Source: Pectobacterium parmentieri
GTDB taxonomy: Bacteria; Pseudomonadota; Gammaproteobacteria; Enterobacterales; Enterobacteriaceae
Assembly: GCF_001742145.1 (NCBI RefSeq)
Contig: NZ_CP015749.1
Span: 3,348,001 to 3,412,000 of the forward strand
DNA: 64,000 nucleotides
Reading direction: 5' to 3'
Shown here piece after piece: positions 38,214 through 47,515 of the stretch. Under the pieces are notes generated by a model. The model was not told the DNA's origin, did no database searches, and was given only the letters and a program-made list of their open reading frames with translations. Position 1 is the first letter of the stretch. Each line of letters begins with the position of its first letter. A program made the translations under genes and the position numbers.

Positions 38214-38261
38214 GACAATTCATTTTTTTTGCGTTAGGCGGCTATGTATTACCGATAGCAG

Positions 38262-38295
38262 ATAAAAAATAAGGATTATCAACATGATAATCCTT
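38262..38295 (-). terminator. Terminator of fxsA
   Basis: AAGGATTATCA pairs with TGATAATCCTT around a 3-base loop, followed on the minus strand by ATTTTTTAT; 26 bases after the fxsA stop. Confidence 0.88.
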
Positions 38296-38320
38296 AGCGA
38301 TTTTTCAAACTGTCGCGACG

Positions 38321-38791
38321 TTAGCGGTCATCCCGATCGTCCCGGTGTTCAATATTTCCGCGCCCGCCATCCTTACGCTGGTATTCACCTTCAAAGGTGT
38401 TCCCACCGGAAGGCGCTGCACCGGAGCCGGAACCCCAGATGTGCAGGTGAGGCATCAGTTTGAGCGTCAGGCTTTTCTGCACCGGCGGCAGCAATAGCAA
38501 CAGCCCCAGAAAGTCAGTCAGGAAGCCAGGGATCAGGAGCAGGAAACCTGCCAGCACCAGTGACACACTTTTTACCATTTCAGCAGCAGGGCTTTCGCCT
38601 GCCGCCATTTTCTGCTGCATCTGCACCAGCGTTTTCATCCCCTGATTGCGCACCAGCGAGACGCCCAAGCAGGACGTGAAAACTACCAGCAGCAAGGTCA
38701 TGGCAACACCCAGCACGTCAGCCACGTGAATAAACAGCGATATCTCGATGTAAGCTAAAAGAAAAATCAGTAATAACGGTAACCAGCGCAC
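38321..38791 (-). CDS. fxsA: FxsA family membrane protein
   Basis: 156 residues. Membrane helices in the first 100 (MRWLPLLLIFLLAYIEISLF; LVLAGFLLLIPGFLTDFLGLLLLLPP) and a hydrophilic charged tail ending RDDRDDR. FxsA overproduction in E. coli suppresses F-plasmid exclusion of phage T7. Located beside aspA, divergent, as in E. coli. Confidence 0.92.
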   Translation of the reverse strand: MRWLPLLLIFLLAYIEISLFIHVADVLGVAMTLLLVVFTSCLGVSLVRNQGMKTLVQMQQKMAAGESPAAEMVKSVSLVLAGFLLLIPGFLTDFLGLLLLLPPVQKSLTLKLMPHLHIWGSGSGAAPSGGNTFEGEYQRKDGGRGNIEHRDDRDDR

Positions 38792-38795
38792 CCGG

Positions 38796-39291
38796 TTCTC
38801 CTGTGTTTTTTACGCGTACTGTCGTTAATAAGCACGCGTATTAATGAAAACGTGTTAAGCCATCGCGATTGCAAATCCAGATACGTTTTACTCCCAATGG
38901 ATTAGGCAAAGTACACGCTCTGTTCTGCGATCCGGCATATCATGATTTAGTTAAATGGGTGCGCCTTTGCCTATTTTCAAGCCGCCACTTCACGATTGTT
39001 GTTCTAAAATAGTGACTCGTGACTACAATCACAGTTCATTTACCGTAGCGGTAGAGAACGTCAGTATAGTGATCTAAACACCTGTTTTTAACTATCGTAA
39101 CAACATATCCTCACGGCAATGGATATCTGGTTGGTCAAACATCCCAAGATGATTGCCGATATAAGACGGTTTATCCGAAGCCACACTATTTTTCTGAGAT
39201 AACTACTTTTCTGAGATAACTGTTTTTCGAGCGATAACCAGCCCACAACGTCTAGTTGCATCACTAGTCGCACAACAGGATAGGCACTCTC
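38796..39291. promoter_or_regulatory. fxsA-aspA intergenic region
   Basis: About 500 bases without a supported gene. It contains a CRP site (39018-39033) and a 15-base direct repeat TTTTCTGAGATAACT at 39190-39204 and 39207-39221. A small minus-strand frame at 39088-39273 has no ribosome site or recognisable product. The promoters of both divergent genes must lie here. Confidence 0.6.
39018..39033 (+). promoter_or_regulatory. CRP site upstream of aspA
   Basis: CGTGA-CTACAA-TCACA differs from TGTGA-N6-TCACA at one base. aspA is CRP-activated in E. coli; the site is about 260 bases before the start codon, so the promoter would be far upstream. Confidence 0.6.
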
Positions 39292-40731
39292 ATGTCAGAA
39301 AACATCCGTATTGAAGAAGACCTGTTAGGCACCCGAGAAGTTCCCGCAGACGCGTATTATGGCGTTCACACGCTACGTGCCGTCGAAAATTTCTATATTA
39401 GTAATAATAAAATCAGTGACATTCCTGAGTTCGTGCGCGGTATGGTCATGGTGAAGAAAGCCGCCGCGCTGGCGAACAAAGAGCTGCAAACGATCCCGAA
39501 AAAAATCGCCGACATTATTATTCGCGCCTGTGATGACGTGCTGAATAACGGCAAATGCATGGATCAATTCCCGGTAGATGTCTATCAAGGGGGCGCTGGT
39601 ACGTCGGTCAATATGAATACCAACGAAGTATTAGCCAATATTGGTCTGGAGCTGATGGGCCACCAGAAAGGTGAATACCAGTATCTGAACCCTAACGACC
39701 ACCTGAATAAATGTCAGTCCACCAATGATGCCTACCCCACCGGATTCCGTATTGCGGTCTACGCGGCCATACTGAAATTGACAGATGCGATAGCGAAGTT
39801 GAGCGATGGCTTCGAGCGCAAAGCCAACGAATTCGAAGATGTTCTGAAAATGGGTCGAACCCAGTTACAAGATGCCGTGCCGATGACACTCGGTCAGGAA
39901 TTTCATGCGTTTAACGTGCTGTTACAGGAAGAGATCAAAAACCTGCTGCGCACAGCGGAACTACTGCTTGAAGTCAATCTGGGGGCCACGGCGATCGGTA
40001 CGCGTCTGAACACGCCGGACGGCTACCAGCAACTGGCGGTGCAACGTCTGGCGGAAGTCAGCGGCCTGCCGTGCGTGCCGGCAGAAGATTTGATCGAAGC
40101 CACGTCAGACTGCGGCGCCTACGTCATGGTGCACAGTTCTCTGAAGCGCCTGGCCGTGAAGCTATCGAAGATCTGTAATGACCTGCGTCTGCTCTCTTCA
40201 GGCCCTCGCGCTGGACTGAATGAAATCAACCTGCCGGAGTTACAGGCAGGCTCTTCGATCATGCCCGCAAAAGTTAACCCCGTGGTGCCAGAAGTGGTCA
40301 ATCAGGTGTGCTTCAAAGTCATCGGCAACGACACCTGCGTCACCATGGCATCGGAAGCCGGGCAATTACAGTTAAACGTGATGGAGCCGGTTATCGGTCA
40401 GGCGATGTTTGAATCGACCTACATCCTGACCAATGCCTGCTACAACCTGCTGGAAAAATGCGTCAACGGCATTACTGCCAATAAGAGCGTCTGTGAGGCC
40501 TATGTTTTCAATTCCATCGGCATTGTGACGTACCTGAATCCGTTCATCGGCCACCACAATGGCGACATCGTCGGCAGGATCTGTGCGGAAACAGGCAAGA
40601 GCGTGCGTGAAGTCGTACTGGAGCGTGGCCTGCTGACAGAAGCTGAGCTGGATGACATTTTCTCCATCCAGAACCTGATGCACCCAGCGTACAAAGCCAA
40701 ACGCTACACTGATGAAAACGAGCTTCCCTAA
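39292..40731 (+). CDS. aspA: Aspartate ammonia-lyase
   Basis: 479 residues, E. coli AspA 478. Fumarase/aspartase superfamily signature [12 protein letters not shown] around 322-333; N-terminus [22 protein letters not shown]. It converts aspartate to fumarate and ammonia, giving fumarate for anaerobic respiration. It is followed by a terminator hairpin and dcuA, which exchanges aspartate and fumarate/succinate, so the two work together. Confidence 0.98.
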   Translation: MSENIRIEEDLLGTREVPADAYYGVHTLRAVENFYISNNKISDIPEFVRGMVMVKKAAALANKELQTIPKKIADIIIRACDDVLNNGKCMDQFPVDVYQGGAGTSVNMNTNEVLANIGLELMGHQKGEYQYLNPNDHLNKCQSTNDAYPTGFRIAVYAAILKLTDAIAKLSDGFERKANEFEDVLKMGRTQLQDAVPMTLGQEFHAFNVLLQEEIKNLLRTAELLLEVNLGATAIGTRLNTPDGYQQLAVQRLAEVSGLPCVPAEDLIEATSDCGAYVMVHSSLKRLAVKLSKICNDLRLLSSGPRAGLNEINLPELQAGSSIMPAKVNPVVPEVVNQVCFKVIGNDTCVTMASEAGQLQLNVMEPVIGQAMFESTYILTNACYNLLEKCVNGITANKSVCEAYVFNSIGIVTYLNPFIGHHNGDIVGRICAETGKSVREVVLERGLLTEAELDDIFSIQNLMHPAYKAKRYTDENELP

Positions 40732-40751
40732 CACCAACACCTAATACCTAC

Positions 40752-40791
40752 AGGCACGTCCGTTCACGAAGAACGCCGTGCCTTTATTTTT
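40752..40791 (+). terminator. Terminator between aspA and dcuA
   Basis: AGGCACG pairs with CGTGCCT, with an inner CGTTC/GAACG pairing, followed by TTATTTTTT. Read-through would allow aspA-dcuA co-transcription. Confidence 0.8.
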
Positions 40792-40849
40792 TGCCGTCTA
40801 CGGCCATAAGAATAAGTTATGAGTTTTTTATTAATTAAGGAGCATAGTC

Positions 40850-42151
40850 ATGCTTGGTCTTGAGTTACTCATCGTTCTGCTCGCCATCTATTTGGGAGCA
40901 CGACTAGGAGGCATCGGCATTGGTTTCGCCGGTGGCCTAGGGGTGCTGGTACTTACGCTAGGGTTTCAGATAAAGCCCGGCGTAATCCCTTTTGATGTGA
41001 TTGAAATTATCATGGCCGTTATCGCTGCCATCGCTGCCATGCAGGTGGCGGGCGGAATGGATTATCTGGTCAGCCTGGCGGAGAAACTGCTACGTAAGCA
41101 CCCGAAATACGTCACCTTCCTCGCGCCGCTGGTCACCTACTTCATGACGATCCTGGCGGGAACCGGGCACACCGCGTTTTCCACCCTGCCCGTTATCGCC
41201 GAGGTCGCTAAAGAGCAAGGTATTCGCCCTTCTCGCCCACTCTCCATCGCCGTTGTCGCATCGCAAATAGCGATTACCGCCTCGCCAATCTCTGCGGCGG
41301 TGGTGTTTGTCGCCGGCATTCTTGAACCACATGGCGTCAGCTACCTGCTGCTGTTGGGGATCTGCATTCCTACCACCCTGGCAGCGATTATGCTGACGGC
41401 GATTGTGACCAACTTCCTGGGTAAAGAGCTGAAAGACGATCCGATTTATCAGGAACGTCTGAAAAAAGGCGAAACTACGCTGCGCGGCAATAGCCAACAT
41501 GAGATCAAACCGGGGGCAAAGCTGTCCGTGGTGCTATTTTTGATTGGTATCGTTGCTGTCGTTCTGTATGCGACGGCAATCAGCGGCACCGTTGGGCTGA
41601 TTCAGAACCCGGTTCTGCCACGTAACGAGGCGATTGTGGTTTTCATGCTGACCATCGCTACGCTGATTTGCATCACCTGCAAAATCGACACCTCACGTAT
41701 TCTCTCCGCCAGCACGTTTAAGTCCGGCATGAGCGCCTGTATCTGCGTGATGGGCGTGGCCTGGCTGGGTGATACCTTTGTTAAAGCGCATATTTCAGAT
41801 ATTCAGGACACCGCTGGTGCGCTGCTGCAAAGCTACCCGTGGATGCTGGCCGTCGTATTGTTCTTCGCTGCCACACTACTTTACTCTCAGGCGGCAACGG
41901 CGAAAGCACTGATGCCCGCAGCGCTTCTACTGGGCGTATCTCCGGTCACGGCAGTGGCGTCCTTTGCTGCCGTTTCTGCCTTGTTCGTTCTACCAACCTA
42001 CCCGACCCTGCTGGCGGCGGTAGAGATGGACGACACCGGCTCAACGCGTATCGGCAAGTTTGTGTTTAACCACTCCTTCCTTATTCCTGGCGTCATAGCC
42101 ATCACGCTGTCGGTGATATTTGGCTTTATCCTTGGCAGCATCCTGATCTAA
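40850..42151 (+). CDS. dcuA: Anaerobic C4-dicarboxylate transporter DcuA
   Basis: 433 residues, as in E. coli DcuA, with about ten membrane segments. Starts MLGLELLIVLLAIYLGARLG; conserved GTGHTAFSTLPVIAEVAKEQGIRP and ASQIAITASPISAA. Imports aspartate, fumarate and malate, exporting succinate. AAGGAG precedes the start. Downstream of aspA. Confidence 0.97.
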   Translation: MLGLELLIVLLAIYLGARLGGIGIGFAGGLGVLVLTLGFQIKPGVIPFDVIEIIMAVIAAIAAMQVAGGMDYLVSLAEKLLRKHPKYVTFLAPLVTYFMTILAGTGHTAFSTLPVIAEVAKEQGIRPSRPLSIAVVASQIAITASPISAAVVFVAGILEPHGVSYLLLLGICIPTTLAAIMLTAIVTNFLGKELKDDPIYQERLKKGETTLRGNSQHEIKPGAKLSVVLFLIGIVAVVLYATAISGTVGLIQNPVLPRNEAIVVFMLTIATLICITCKIDTSRILSASTFKSGMSACICVMGVAWLGDTFVKAHISDIQDTAGALLQSYPWMLAVVLFFAATLLYSQAATAKALMPAALLLGVSPVTAVASFAAVSALFVLPTYPTLLAAVEMDDTGSTRIGKFVFNHSFLIPGVIAITLSVIFGFILGSILI

Positions 42152-42282
42152 AGCTTGCCTTTCAGGCAGCCCCTCGCGGATCGACCTGACGCGTCGATCC
42201 GTATCATTTCCTCACGTAAATAAAGCAAGGTATAGTGTGGTTCTGGTTGTCTGGGATTTGTTCATCTGACACGGAGGATATG

Positions 42283-42615
42283 ATGTCTGACCGCCCGCTT
42301 TGCGATGCCGTCGTCATATTATGTACCGCACCTGACGACGCCTGTGCGCAGCAACTTGCCAACTCGCTGCTGGAAACGCGGCTTGCCGCCTGCGTCACGC
42401 TGTTGCCCGGTGCACGTTCGCTCTACTATTGGAACGGCAAGCTCGAACAGCAATCAGAAGTACAAATGCTGATAAAAAGCGATACCTCACATCAGCAAGC
42501 ACTGCTGACTCACCTGAAACAACAACACCCTTATGATACGCCAGAGCTGCTCGTCCTGCCGGTATCCAGGGGCGATGGCGATTATCTGACATGGCTCAAC
42601 GCATCTTTACGCTGA
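42283..42615 (+). CDS. cutA: Divalent-cation tolerance protein CutA
   Basis: 110 residues from the second of two adjacent ATGs (42283), better spaced from GGAGG than the first (42280). CutA1 fold: [22 protein letters not shown] and [23 protein letters not shown]. Trimeric protein linked with copper tolerance. Its end overlaps the dsbD start by 25 bases, as in E. coli. Confidence 0.96.
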   Translation: MSDRPLCDAVVILCTAPDDACAQQLANSLLETRLAACVTLLPGARSLYYWNGKLEQQSEVQMLIKSDTSHQQALLTHLKQQHPYDTPELLVLPVSRGDGDYLTWLNASLR

Positions 42616-44342
42616 TTTTCCTGTTATGGACGGCTGTCGGTACACCGAATGTGGCCGCTTCCTCTTTTGGTCAGAAACTGTTTGGCAACAGTACGACGTC
42701 ACGGTTTCTGCCCGTCGATGGCGCTTTTGCCTTTGAGTTTCAGCAACAGGGGAACCAGCTTAATCTGCGCTGGGATATCCATCCCGATTACTACCTGTAC
42801 CGTGCGCAAATCAAGATCGAAGGGAACGACGCCACGCTTGGCAAGGTGGAGTTGCCACAAGGCGAAAGCCATAACGACGAGTTCTTCGGTCAGGTCTTTA
42901 TTCTACGGGATCGGCTGGAGCTAGCGGTTCCGATTGAACAGGCCGAGAGCGGTGCAACGGTCAAAGTGACCTATCAAGGCTGCGCCGATGCGGGTTTCTG
43001 CTATCCGCCGGAAACGCGCATCGTTCCCCTCAGCCAGGTGCTTGCTACCACGAGCAGCGACGCGCCGCTCAATACCCTATCAGACAAGGCAAGACCATTA
43101 GACCAGACCGTACCGCCGCAGACCACGCCGATGCCGTTCTCGCCGTGGTGGGCGCTGTTGATTGGCATCGGCGTCGCCTTTACCCCCTGCGTCCTACCGA
43201 TGTATCCGCTGATTGCCAGTTTGGTGTTGGGTAGAAAAGAACAGCTAACACCGCGCCGCACGCTGCTGCTGTCGATGACCTATGTTCAGGGTATGGCGCT
43301 GACCTACACGCTGCTCGGGCTAGTTGTCGCCGCCGCCGGATTACGCTTCCAGGCGGCGCTCCAGCATCCAGCTATCCTGATTGGCCTGTCGGTGATGTTT
43401 GCCGCACTAGCGCTGTCCATGTTTGGCCTCTATACGCTCCAACTCCCATCATCGGTACAAACCCGGCTGACAGAGTGGAGTAACCGTCAGCAAGGCGGCT
43501 CAGTTACTGGCGTATTCTGTATGGGCGCACTGGCAGGGCTAATTTGCTCCCCCTGCACCACGGCTCCGCTTAGCGCCATCCTGCTTTACATCGCCCAGAG
43601 CGGCAACATGCTGGCAGGTGGCGGCACACTTTATCTCTACGCACTTGGCATGGGCTTGCCGCTCATTCTGGTCACGCTGTTCGGCAATAAACTGCTACCA
43701 CGCAGCGGCCCGTGGATGCAGTACGTTAAGGAAGCGTTTGGTTTCATTATTCTGGCGCTTCCGGTCTTCCTGCTGGAACGCATTCTGGGTGAAACGTGGG
43801 GAATGCGGCTGTGGAGCGCACTGGGTATCGCCTTCTTCGGCTGGGCGCTCATGCTGACGCTGCGCAGCAGCAAAGGCTGGATACGTGGCGTACAGCTACT
43901 GCTGCTGGCAGGCGTGGTGATCAGCGCCAAACCGCTGCAAGACTGGATATTTCCTCCGGCTGGCGTGGCGCAAGCCCACACATCAGCACTGAACTTCGCT
44001 CCTGTCGCTAATATTGCCGATCTCAACAGCGCGCTGGCAAAGAGCGCTCAGCCTGTTATGCTCGATCTTTACGCTGACTGGTGCGTGGCCTGCAAAGAGT
44101 TTGAGAAATACACGTTCAGCGACCCGGCGGTGCAAAACCATCTGTCGCGCATCACGCTGCTACAGGCGGATGTCACCGCCAATCGTGAAGAACAGAACGC
44201 GCTGCTGAAAAAGCTACAGGTTTTAGGGTTGCCGACCATCGTGTTTTTTGACGCCCAAGGGAAAGAGATCCCCGGCGCGCGCGTCACCGGTTTTATGAAC
44301 GCTGAACAATTTCAGGCACATTTGCGGAAGTTCAGCCCATAA
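42591..44342 (+). CDS. dsbD: Thiol:disulfide interchange protein DsbD
   Basis: 583 residues (E. coli 565). Signal peptide (about 1-23), N-terminal immunoglobulin-like domain with the redox pair in [12 protein letters not shown], a central eight-helix domain with conserved Cys ([12 protein letters not shown] and [12 protein letters not shown]), and a C-terminal thioredoxin domain with CVAC at 498-501. It carries electrons from cytoplasmic thioredoxin to the periplasm for DsbC and cytochrome maturation. Overlaps cutA by 25 bases. Confidence 0.97.
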   Translation: MAQRIFTLIFLLWTAVGTPNVAASSFGQKLFGNSTTSRFLPVDGAFAFEFQQQGNQLNLRWDIHPDYYLYRAQIKIEGNDATLGKVELPQGESHNDEFFGQVFILRDRLELAVPIEQAESGATVKVTYQGCADAGFCYPPETRIVPLSQVLATTSSDAPLNTLSDKARPLDQTVPPQTTPMPFSPWWALLIGIGVAFTPCVLPMYPLIASLVLGRKEQLTPRRTLLLSMTYVQGMALTYTLLGLVVAAAGLRFQAALQHPAILIGLSVMFAALALSMFGLYTLQLPSSVQTRLTEWSNRQQGGSVTGVFCMGALAGLICSPCTTAPLSAILLYIAQSGNMLAGGGTLYLYALGMGLPLILVTLFGNKLLPRSGPWMQYVKEAFGFIILALPVFLLERILGETWGMRLWSALGIAFFGWALMLTLRSSKGWIRGVQLLLLAGVVISAKPLQDWIFPPAGVAQAHTSALNFAPVANIADLNSALAKSAQPVMLDLYADWCVACKEFEKYTFSDPAVQNHLSRITLLQADVTANREEQNALLKKLQVLGLPTIVFFDAQGKEIPGARVTGFMNAEQFQAHLRKFSP

Positions 44343-44384
44343 ACGACACTTTCTATTCGATTTTGTGCTTCTGGAGGAGACCTA

Positions 44385-44960
44385 ATGCAACGGGAAGATG
44401 TTCTTGAACATGCGCTTACTCTACTGGAGCAGCACGGATTTGCCACAACAACACTGGATATGCTGGCGGAGAAACTGGGGGTTCCTGTAGAGGAACTGAC
44501 GCCATTCTGGCCGGATCGGGAGGCGCTGCTGTACGACGGCCTGCGCCATCACAGCCAACAGGTCGATACCTGGCGGCGTCAGTTGCTATTAGACGACGAG
44601 AAAAGCATCGAGCAGAAGCTGCTGGCGCGCTATCAGGTACTGCATGAGTCGGTGAACAAACAGCGTTATCCTGGCTGCTTGTTTATCGCCGCGTGCAGCT
44701 TCTTCCCTGATATCAATCACCCTATCCACCAAATTGCAGAACAGCAGAAGCAGGCTTCTTACCGCTACACCCGAGATTTGCTGGAAGAGCTGGAAACCGA
44801 CGATCCCGAGATGGTAGCACAACAGATGGAACTGATTCTGGAAGGCTGCCTAAGCAACCTGCTGGTCAAGCATCAGGCCGCCAGCATCGCCACCGCCCAA
44901 CGGCTGGCAGAAGATGTATTACGCTTCGCGCTGTGCCGCAAGGGTGGGGCGTTGACCTAA
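44385..44960 (+). CDS. yjdC: TetR-family regulator YjdC
   Basis: 191 residues, same length and neighbour (dsbD) as E. coli YjdC. N-terminal helix-turn-helix ([44 protein letters not shown]) and C-terminal TetR ligand domain containing [22 protein letters not shown]. Ribosome site GGAGGAG. Ligand and targets are unknown. It ends in a four-base overlap with the convergent LysE-type exporter. Confidence 0.93.
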   Translation: MQREDVLEHALTLLEQHGFATTTLDMLAEKLGVPVEELTPFWPDREALLYDGLRHHSQQVDTWRRQLLLDDEKSIEQKLLARYQVLHESVNKQRYPGCLFIAACSFFPDINHPIHQIAEQQKQASYRYTRDLLEELETDDPEMVAQQMELILEGCLSNLLVKHQAASIATAQRLAEDVLRFALCRKGGALT

Positions 44961-45547
44961 GCGAGCATTCCGACCCAGGCTGAAACGAACAGACACAGCG
45001 CCATCAGGCGCTGAAAGCGCACCATTGCAACGGTGGTGCGAAACACCCTATTCACGGCCTTCCCCAGCCATGCCCAGCACACCAAACACGCCATAGAGAT
45101 AATCAAGAACCACAGCGCCATTATCGATACATCCCGCAACACGCGATCCCCCGCAGGGGTGAACAGGCTGACGACGGCCAATGCCATCATCCACGTTTTC
45201 GGGTTAATCACCTGTAACAATGCCGCGGCGCGCGCCGTAAAACGGTTGTGCGATTTGCCAGAGAGATTAGCCGCTGGCGCTCTGAATAACTGCCAGCTCA
45301 TCCAGCTTAGCCACAGCACACCCGCCCAGCTCATCACCTGACGTATGACCGGATACTGACGCAGTATTTCCCCCGCACCAGCCCCTGAAATCAGTACGAT
45401 AGCACTTGCTGCCACACAGGCACCGACCACCGCAGGTAGCGTATTTCTCACGCCATAGCGCTGGCTGTTGGTCAGAATCAGGATATTAGTTGGCCCCGGC
45501 GTTATCGAGGCAATAAACGCAAACAGCAGAAACGGCATCAAATTCAC
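44957..45547 (-). CDS. LysE/RhtB-family amino-acid exporter
   Basis: 196 residues, about six membrane helices, with the LysE-family start [24 protein letters not shown]. It probably exports an amino acid or derivative; substrate not predictable. It is next to an AraC-family regulator on the same strand (35 bases upstream), which is likely its regulator. Convergent with yjdC, overlapping by four bases. Confidence 0.88.
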   Translation of the reverse strand: MNLMPFLLFAFIASITPGPTNILILTNSQRYGVRNTLPAVVGACVAASAIVLISGAGAGEILRQYPVIRQVMSWAGVLWLSWMSWQLFRAPAANLSGKSHNRFTARAAALLQVINPKTWMMALAVVSLFTPAGDRVLRDVSIMALWFLIISMACLVCWAWLGKAVNRVFRTTVAMVRFQRLMALCLFVSAWVGMLA

Positions 45548-45582
45548 AGGTCACTCCTTTTTTAAGAGCCTTGACTGTGCCG

Positions 45583-46428
45583 CTATCTTCTGGAAACGTC
45601 TGGAAGGTTTGTGCATAACCGACGGTAATGGGCAGGCGAGATCCGATATGCCCGCTGAAACCAGCGACCAAGATGGCTTTGATCGGAGAAACCCAGGGCC
45701 GCAGCCACATCGGCAGGCTGATCGCCGTATGCCAGTAACTGCCGTGCTTTCGCCAAACGAAGTTGGATAAGCCAGGCGTGCGGAGCCAGATGAAATTCAC
45801 GTTTAAAGCAGCGCGTCAACGTGAAGCGATCGGTGCCCGTCTCCCGGGCGAGGTCAGACAGGCCGATATTTTCGCCCACATGCGCATAAAGATAATCGCG
45901 TGCGCGATGAGCCACTGCTGTGCTTTGCAACTGTGATGGTAGCTTTTTTCGCCAGTGGCAATGCGCAGTGATCTGCAAGAGCAGATTATCCATGGTGCTC
46001 TGCTGCACAATTTTCATCTCATCGTTGTGAAGCGTGGTGAACGTATCGCCAATCGAACGAACCAACTGTGGCTCGCGAGTCAGTGTTTGCGCAAAATGGA
46101 GTGAGTAACTTCCGGGAGTGGACTCATGCAAGCCGTGCAGCGCATTGGTCAGCCACTGCTCGTCAAGATAAAACGTCAGATAGGTAAACCCGCCATCGAC
46201 CGGCGCATCACTGTCGTGAATTTCACCCGGTTCCAGCAAAAATGCGTCACCTGGACGACTACGATGCCGCTCACGGCGGCAGTGAAACTGCTGCGTGCCG
46301 GAAAGGGTCACCCCCACGAGGTAGCTGTCGTGCCAGTGTGGATCGTAGGCATGCCCCTCAAAGTGCGCCTTGATCGTTTCAATCCCCGTATCTGCATGCT
46401 GACGTAGCTCAAGCCAGTCTTTCGCCAT
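45583..46428 (-). CDS. AraC-family transcriptional regulator
   Basis: 281 residues. N-terminal cupin sensor (about 20-100, DPHWHDSYLVGVTLSGTQQF) and C-terminal double helix-turn-helix (about 175-275) with LARETGTDRFTLTRCFKREF and PADVAAALGFSDQSHLGRWFQRAY. It lies immediately upstream of the LysE-family exporter on the same strand and probably controls it. The ligand is unknown. Confidence 0.9.
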   Translation of the reverse strand: MAKDWLELRQHADTGIETIKAHFEGHAYDPHWHDSYLVGVTLSGTQQFHCRRERHRSRPGDAFLLEPGEIHDSDAPVDGGFTYLTFYLDEQWLTNALHGLHESTPGSYSLHFAQTLTREPQLVRSIGDTFTTLHNDEMKIVQQSTMDNLLLQITAHCHWRKKLPSQLQSTAVAHRARDYLYAHVGENIGLSDLARETGTDRFTLTRCFKREFHLAPHAWLIQLRLAKARQLLAYGDQPADVAAALGFSDQSHLGRWFQRAYRISPAHYRRLCTNLPDVSRR

Positions 46429-46598
46429 ATCGCTCCCCTCTTTTCGCTATCAGCATTGCCACTTCATACGCATCTATCTGGAAGATTTGTGCAAAATCGA
46501 CATCCCGCCGTCAGATTGCCGTAAAGTTAAGCAGTTGAACAGCTTTTCCCTAAATAGGGTTGACGATCATACGGGATTAAGGTTTAATGCGCCCCGTT

Positions 46599-46674
46599 GC
46601 CCGGATAGCTCAGTCGGTAGAGCAGAGGATTGAAAATCCTCGTGTCCTTGGTTCGATTCCGAGTCCGGGCACCA
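46599..46674 (+). tRNA. tRNA-Phe (GAA)
   Basis: 76-base cloverleaf: acceptor stem GCCCGGA/TCCGGGC with CCA encoded, D arm AGCTCAGTCGGTAGAGC, anticodon stem GAGGATTGAAAATCCTC with GAA at 46632-46634, and T arm CTTGGTTCGATTCCGAG. A truncated P4-type integrase starts 162 bases downstream, so this gene is the attachment site of the island that follows. Confidence 0.98.
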
Positions 46675-46835
46675 CCTTTCCTTTTTTATGCTTCCTTATC
46701 AATCCCTATGTTGTTGCGATTCAATAAGTTGGCGTGAAAATCTTTTCCGATGCGTTTTGATTTATCCCTTCGTATCGGGGAATTTGTGGGTCAGATTGTG
46801 GGTCATTCAGTTCGATGAACGGGAGTGACCCTCAC

Positions 46836-47000
46836 ATGTTAACTGACAGCAAAGTCCGATCCGCGAAACCTCTCGCAAAATCTTACAAACTCACTGACTC
46901 GCAAGGCCTGTACCTCACGGTATCCACCAGCGGCGCTAAGCTATGGTATTTCCGCTATCGCCTCGGCGGTAAAGAGAACCGTCTGGCCTTTGGTCCCTAG
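46836..47000 (+). pseudogene. Truncated P4-type tyrosine integrase
   Basis: 54 codons, MLTDSKVRSAKPLAKSYKLT continuing to GLYLTVSTSGAKLWYFRYRL and GGKENRLAFGP, then a TAG. This is the N-terminal arm-binding domain (DUF4102-like) of P4/SPI-7-type integrases; full-length proteins are about 400 residues and the catalytic domain is absent. It lies directly downstream of tRNA-Phe in the usual orientation for such islands. The sequence after the stop is unrelated, so the gene was cut by a deletion. Confidence 0.88.
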
Positions 47001-47037
47001 GTAAAACGATCGCCGATATCAAAAGCGAAATCATCAA

Positions 47038-47262
47038 TCACGATCCGGAACGGGCCATCCGGAAAGCCAATGCCCCCGTCGTAAGAAATACCAAATCTTT
47101 GCCATGAATATGAAACTGGTGAAGGTCGTCGTTGCCCCAGCCCAGCACGATCTGGAAAATGAAGTGAAGCGCGGCCAGTGGCGTATCATCTGCGATTCTC
47201 AGCCGACGCCAGACCATGGGGCTGACACCACGAACCGCGATTTTGATGACGTAGATCTTCAT
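47038..47262 (-). pseudogene. Truncated plasmid pRiA4b ORF-3-like protein
   Basis: The frame from the ATG at 47260-47262 reads MKIYVIKIAVRGVSPMVWRR, then LHFIFQIVLGWGNDDLHQFHIHGKD, characteristic of the pRiA4b ORF-3 family often found with IS and mobile DNA. After about 55 residues the sequence departs from the family and stops; complete members are near 170 residues or more. Function of the family is unknown. It is a relic within the island edge, between the integrase fragment and the mcc operon. Confidence 0.75.
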
Positions 47263-47515
47263 AGGCAGGCGACCCATTTGATGATTGCCCCACACTTTTT
47301 CATGCTCCCCCTATAGGTGCGCGATTTCCTAAATTTCTGGTTGTTATGAGAAAGGTGAGGCTGCCGTATCCGCCAGAAAGGCTCCCTTATGAGCAGGATA
47401 AGGCGGTTCATGCAGTCGGGATCAAACCGGTTCATGCTCAGGCACCGGTAAATCCAGTCTACTAAACCTCCTTTGTAACAGGATGGGGTAAACGGCCCCC
47501 CTTAAGGAGGTCCCA

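Noticed and set aside
46990..47103. Short plus-strand frame GKTIADIKSEIINHDPERAI after the integrase stop
   Set aside because: Too short to assign; it could be part of another mobile-gene relic but I cannot name a family.
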